Below are positions 60,031 to 64,000 of a stretch of DNA of 64,000 bases, piece by piece. The first letter of the stretch is position 1. Every line of letters begins with the position of its first letter. The notes under the pieces are model-generated. The model did no database searches. It saw only the letters and a list, made by a program, of their open reading frames with translations, and had not been told where the DNA came from. The DNA is from Theristus sp. LFF4_11. Lineage: Eukaryota; Nematoda; Chromadorea; Monhysterida; Xyalidae. Location of the stretch: contig JASANC010004600.1 in assembly GCA_030248135.1 (NCBI GenBank), positions 62,001 through 126,000 on the forward strand, given 5' to 3'. The translations under genes and the position numbers were made by a program.

Positions 60031-60196
60031 TCTATTATACTAAAAATGCAATTTGTCTGTCTGTCTGTCCCTGTCATTTTCATGAAATTTGAATTGGCGC
60101 TCATTTTTGCTATTTAAGAAAACTTCATCTCAATTTCCTTAACCTATTTTTATTAATGCCAGTTGAGATTGTTTTTTCAAAACGTCTCTCTTCATA
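60031..60196 (+). mobile_element. Helitron copy 4, 5' part only
   Basis: TCTATTATACTAAAAATGCA follows the CTAG of copy 3 immediately. The body matches copy 3 (TTGAATTGGCGC, AACTTCATCTCAATTTCC) but is cut at 60196 by an inverted Helitron. Confidence 0.75.
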
Positions 60197-62394
60197 CTAG
60201 CAAATTGACCCGTGCCTACGGCACGTTTAGCTGATAAATACAGCTATTATTTTTAAGTTGGTTTTCCCTTTTGACCTTGCCCACGACGCGGACTCAAAAT
60301 GCATTGCATTTTATTTTGAGCTGCTTTAACCGACTGTTGTTGATTTACCATAGAAATGATCGCTCACTTTTAAAGCAAACGTATCCGTCGATGCTTCTAC
60401 TTTTTTGAAAATCACAGCATTTTTTGTTGTTTAAGCCGTGTTTTTTGTGAAGCAACATGCTTTTGCTGATTTTATTGCTGTCGATTCAATCGTAACCTGA
60501 TTTACTCACCATAACACTGATTACTGTGTGGTTTGGTTTTCGCTGTTTCAGCATCAATCAAAGCGACACATAAGAAATAACAGATATCTAACAATCATAA
60601 CTGCACTGCCATTCAAAATATAAAAAACAATCTTTTTTAATCAGCAACAAACAACTGCCATTCCCTATTAAAATATCAAAGTATTAGCTTTTCAATGTCG
60701 CTTATTTGTCCTTTCATTCTTCGCTAATCAGTTGCATTCCACTGTCCTTCCCGTTTAAAGTATCAAAAAAAACAATCTCCTTTGATGAGCAACAATTAAC
60801 AGCCATTCACGCTCAAAGTTTCAAAAATAAATCTTGTTTGGTTAGCTTTTCAATGTCGTCACATGTTGTTCAATCGCCATTCCTGTTCAAAAAATTTTGA
60901 AAAACAATGTCGTTTGATTAGCAACAATTAACTGATACCGGTTTAAGTTTTTGTTTCAGTTTAAATTACAGGTTTAAGAAAAACAATCTGCTTCAGTCAG
61001 CTGTCATTTCTGAATAGGCAACGCTTTTCTAAATACCCATTGGAAAACGCCCGCTTTTGACTTGGTAAAGGTTTTTACCCGCTTACCCTAACCTAAGCCA
61101 GGCCTTTTAGAGTGTAAATGTCAAAAAGGCAACACTTCTGAACAATTGTTGCAAAACGCCAACTTTCGTTTTGATAAGTTGCTTCTTTTTCCCGCTTACT
61201 CTAACCTAAGCTAAGCCTTTTAAAGTTTAAATGACAAAAAATGCAAAACTTTTTTAAATATTCGCTGCAAAACGGCCACTTTTGTGTGGTATGTTTACTA
61301 CTCTTACCTTTAACCCTAACCTTAGCCAAGGATTTTTGATAGAATGGAAATGACAAAACAGCAACATTTTACTGAATACCCGTAGCAAAGCTCCCGCTTT
61401 TGTTTCAAATGTTTACTTTTTTCCCCGCTTACACTAACCAAAGCCAGTTCTTTTTGATCGAGTTCAACAAAAAGCAACACGTTTCTGAGTGTCCATTGTG
61501 TAAAACGGTCGTTTTTGTCTTCCTATGTAGCTTTTCTATCGTAAGTGACGCATTTTCTGTGATAAAAAAACAAATGAAAAAAGCAACGATTTTCTACATT
61601 TTACTGAGTACCCGTAGCAAAGCTCCCGCTTTTGTTTCGAATGTTTACTTCTTTTCCCCGCTTACCCTAACCTAAGCCAGTTCTTTTTGATCGAGTGCAA
61701 CAAAAAAACTCGTTTTTTGTAAAAAACACTCCATCGTCTACAATGGAGTCCTTGCAATTATTACGATTGTCTCGCTTGTTGGTTGTCGCTCTTGAGCAAA
61801 AGGCATCATTCAAAAAGGCAACACTTCTGAACAATTGTTGCAAAACGCCAACTTTCGTTTTGATAAGTTGCTTCTTTTTCCCGCTTACTCTAACCTAAGC
61901 TAAGCCTTTTAAAGTTTAAATGACAAAAAATGCAAAACTTTTTTAAATATTCGCTGCAAAACGGCCACTTTTGTGTGGTATGTTTACTACTCTTACCTTT
62001 AACCCTAACCTTAGCCAAGGATTTTTGATAGAATGGAAATGACAAAACAGCAACATTTTACTGAATACCCGTAGCAAAGCTCCCGCTTTTGTTTCAAATG
62101 TTTACTTTTTTCCCCGCTTACCCTAAACAAAGCCAATTCTTTTTGATCGAGTTCAACAAAAAGCAACACGTTTCTGAGTGTCCATTGTGTAAAACGGTCG
62201 TTTTTGTCTTCCTATGTAGCTTTTCTATCGTAAGTGACGCATTTTCTGTGATAAAAAAACAAATGAAAAAAGCAACGATTTTCTACATTTTACTGAGTAC
62301 CCGTAGCAAAGCTCCCGCTTTTGTTTCGAATGTTTACTTCTTTTCCCCGGTTACCCTAACTAAGGCAGTTTTTTTTGGGGGGGGCAAAAAAAAA
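60197..62394 (-). mobile_element. Inverted Helitron with internal direct duplication
   Basis: On the minus strand the 3' end is CGTGCCGTAGGCACGGGTCA..TTTGCTAG, abutting 60197. The body matches copy 1 in reverse (CCATCGTCTACAATGGAGTC at 61730). A block of about 580 bp starting TCAAAAAGGCAACACTTCTG occurs at 61121 and again at 61810, a direct duplication with 689-bp offset. The 5' end was not identified. Confidence 0.7.
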
Positions 62395-62517
62395 TCTGTT
62401 TTTGGGAAAAAAAAATCCTGGTTGGAAGGGGGTCTGGATTGGTGGTTGGGTGGTGGGGGGGGGGGGGAAAGGGGAAAGGCGGGGGAAGGGGATATTGTTT
62501 TGGTTGTTGGGGGGGGG
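62395..62517. repeat. G-rich low-complexity tract
   Basis: Runs of up to 14 G, GGGGAAAGG and AAAAAAA occupy the space between the inverted Helitron and the LTR-like sequence. Assembly errors are possible here. Confidence 0.7.
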
Positions 62518-62714
62518 TGTAAAGTTGGCGTGGTCGTATACGTGGCTGGTATACGTGGCAAGTGCACGTCAACAAACGTCATCGCTGTCTGCACTATCTG
62601 ATATATACCATGTTTTGTACCATTTCGGGGTTCAGTTTAGTTCAGTTTAGTACCGTTTTACTGTGTCTGTCTGGAGCACCCGAATAAACTGATCCGGTCG
62701 TCTGTGGCGCGTCA
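62518..62714 (+). mobile_element. Candidate 5' LTR (197 bp)
   Basis: It begins TGTAAAG and ends TCA. It contains a TATA-like GATATATACC near 62600 and AATAAA at 62683-62688, and it is followed by a primer-binding site. The second LTR lies outside the window, so the ends are inferred. Confidence 0.6.
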
Positions 62715-62717
62715 AAC

Positions 62718-62735
62718 TGGTGAGCCCGACGTGAT
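62718..62735 (+). promoter_or_regulatory. Candidate tRNA-Trp primer-binding site
   Basis: TGGTGAGCCCGACGTGAT is nearly complementary to the 3' end of eukaryotic tRNA-Trp (expected TGGTGACCCCGACGTGAT, one mismatch). This primer is used by some Ty3/gypsy elements such as the CsRn1 group. Confidence 0.65.
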
Positions 62736-62870
62736 CTGAGCGCAGCCATCTGAGCGCGCATCAATTTGGTCATCATCACCCTGGACACCAAACGTGGTTG
62801 GTTGTTGTTTTGCTCAGTGTTGTGTGTTGTTTTTTGTGAGCACAGGGAATTGACCAGCAGCAGCGCAGCA

Positions 62871-64000
62871 ATGTCGGCACATTCGCGCGCATCTTCGTCC
62901 AGTGAGCGTACGGCTGAGGACGTGAAAAGCTGCAAACTGAACCAGAAGCAGTTGGCCGCGCAAGTTCAAAGTTGTTTCGTGAGTGACAACAGGGATGCCC
63001 TGCTTAGGTTAGCAAGCACGTTGCGTGAGACTACGAAGTTGCACCCGCAGATGCAATACGGTATGAAGTGCAAGCTCGGGCATGTAGGAAAGTTGAGCAC
63101 TGAAGACTTGGCTGCGAAATTGTCTTTGTTTTTGAATGAGTATTTTCAGTACAAGCCATTTCTCGAGTTGTCACAAAACTGGTGTCAGCCAAACGGTCGA
63201 GTGCAGCAGGCCGGTGAAGAGGGCGAGTCACAGAGCAATGCGAGCAATGCTGACGTGAGTGTCACTGCAGAGTCCCCTACCGTGCCAAGTGAGTTGGAAT
63301 CTGGTGATGGTCCTTGTGTTTCGCGTTTACAGTCAGAAACCGGTGTGTTGTCTGCGAAAAAGAGTCATGGTGGTTCACATGCAAACAGTGTTTTGTCCAG
63401 AGAGTCCGTAGTGCAGGACAAAGTGGATCAGGTGCAGGCAACGCAGTTTCTGTGCAACTATGGCCGAAGTGGTGATCGTCAGGCAATGTTGCATTTGTGT
63501 CACAGTTTGCGCAATGGCACAAAGGTGAACAAGGAGCTGCACGATATTGTGACGCGTAAGCTGTCAAAAACAAGGGCGCTCAGTAATGCGGAGTTGATGA
63601 ACCGTATTTTTGCTGTTTTTGTGGATTATTTTGAGTGTTACGACTATTTGACTTTGCCGTTCAGAGTGGGCGACAGTTCCGTTTCGGAGATTGGAGACAC
63701 GGACGATGCACAGCCAGCGATGCAGTCGCAAGAGCGTCCAATGCCCAAACAGTCGTTGAAAGAGAGTGAATCAGTGGGCATGTCTGTCAAATCTGGTCAT
63801 TCAAAGTCGGCTAGCGCTCAACAAAAAAACAATAAAAAACAGAGGGCCGTGCAGTCGAGCAGTGTTTTGACCCAAGAGACCAGTGACAACGAGTGTGAAC
63901 AAAAAGTCTTCCGTGCCAAACAAAAAAGACAAAAAAGACCCTCTGTCACTAAAAAGATGCACGAGAACACTGCAAGGCACGAGAGCGCTGATGCTGATTG
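62871..64000 (+). CDS. LTR-retrotransposon gag-like ORF with a duplicated domain, open to the window edge
   Basis: From ATG at 62871 (MSAHSRASSSSERTAEDVKS) the frame stays open for 376 codons to the last base, with no stop. It contains two related helical segments of about 65 residues. The first reads NRDALLRLASTLRETTKLHP..LSTEDLAAKLSLFLNEYFQY; the second DRQAMLHLCHSLRNGTKVNK..LSNAELMNRIFAVFVDYFEC. They are separated by a Ser/Glu-rich linker, and a Lys/Gln-rich basic stretch follows (KKQRAVQSSS, AKQKRQKRPS). The upstream LTR-like sequence and primer-binding site suggest a gag-type structural protein. I see no zinc knuckle, protease or reverse transcriptase inside the window. A host gene remains possible. 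Confidence 0.65.
   Translation, partial: MSAHSRASSSSERTAEDVKSCKLNQKQLAAQVQSCFVSDNRDALLRLASTLRETTKLHPQMQYGMKCKLGHVGKLSTEDLAAKLSLFLNEYFQYKPFLELSQNWCQPNGRVQQAGEEGESQSNASNADVSVTAESPTVPSELESGDGPCVSRLQSETGVLSAKKSHGGSHANSVLSRESVVQDKVDQVQATQFLCNYGRSGDRQAMLHLCHSLRNGTKVNKELHDIVTRKLSKTRALSNAELMNRIFAVFVDYFECYDYLTLPFRVGDSSVSEIGDTDDAQPAMQSQERPMPKQSLKESESVGMSVKSGHSKSASAQQKNNKKQRAVQSSSVLTQETSDNECEQKVFRAKQKRQKRPSVTKKMHENTARHESADAD

Noticed and set aside
62334..62594. Proline-rich minus-strand ORF
   Set aside because: Reverse reading of poly-G low-complexity sequence.

Overview
This is a eukaryotic, metazoan nuclear window. The genes are broken into short GC-rich exons with GT..AG introns, and the space between and inside them is AT-rich and full of transposable elements. 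I favour an invertebrate, possibly a nematode: introns are short, the secreted proteins are cysteine-rich in a nematode-like style, and BPI-fold and cysteine dioxygenase genes are present. The species cannot be fixed from the sequence. Most long ORFs here are chance readings of repeats. Real genes were recovered by joining exons whose splice phases agree.

Genes, left to right. (1) 1-3757 (+): the 3' part of a protocadherin-like adhesion receptor. (2) 4605-5800 (-): a three-exon single-pass, probably type II, membrane protein. (3) 6741-7850 (-): a lysine-rich hypothetical protein. (4) 8577-13526 (+): a secreted BPI/LBP/CETP-fold lipid-binding protein in eight exons, whose last exon runs into a mariner-type element. 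(5) 28590-29892 (+): a small secreted cysteine-rich protein. (6) 33448-41605 (+): a large secreted cysteine-rich protein in up to nine exons, 5' end not found. (7) 48579-53172 (-): an RS/RGG-rich nuclear protein with a Btz/SELOR-like motif, complete in 11 exons. (8) 55478-56512 and beyond (+): the first four exons of cysteine dioxygenase. (9) 62871-64000 (+): a long open frame leaving the window, preceded by LTR-like and primer-binding signals, read as an LTR-retrotransposon gag-like ORF with an internally duplicated domain.

Mobile DNA fills 13.3-28.5, 30-33, 37-48 and 56.5-62.5 kb. It includes several mariner/Tc1-type elements with TA target duplications, two of them palindromic copies carrying inverted transposase tails. 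There are also TA-flanked MITE families, tRNA-derived SINEs, a Penelope-like reverse transcriptase, Helitrons joined tail to head, and a hAT deletion derivative with a perfect 8-bp target duplication. Foldback elements with tandem-repeat arms and 149-bp and 172-bp satellite arrays complete the set. Several insertions are nested, so their order can be read: a mariner shell at 43.07-48.32 kb holds a foldback, a Penelope-like element and a Helitron; a G-rich foldback sits inside a dispersed repeat inside an intron of the BPI-fold gene.

No rRNA, functional tRNA, CRISPR or operon structure was seen.
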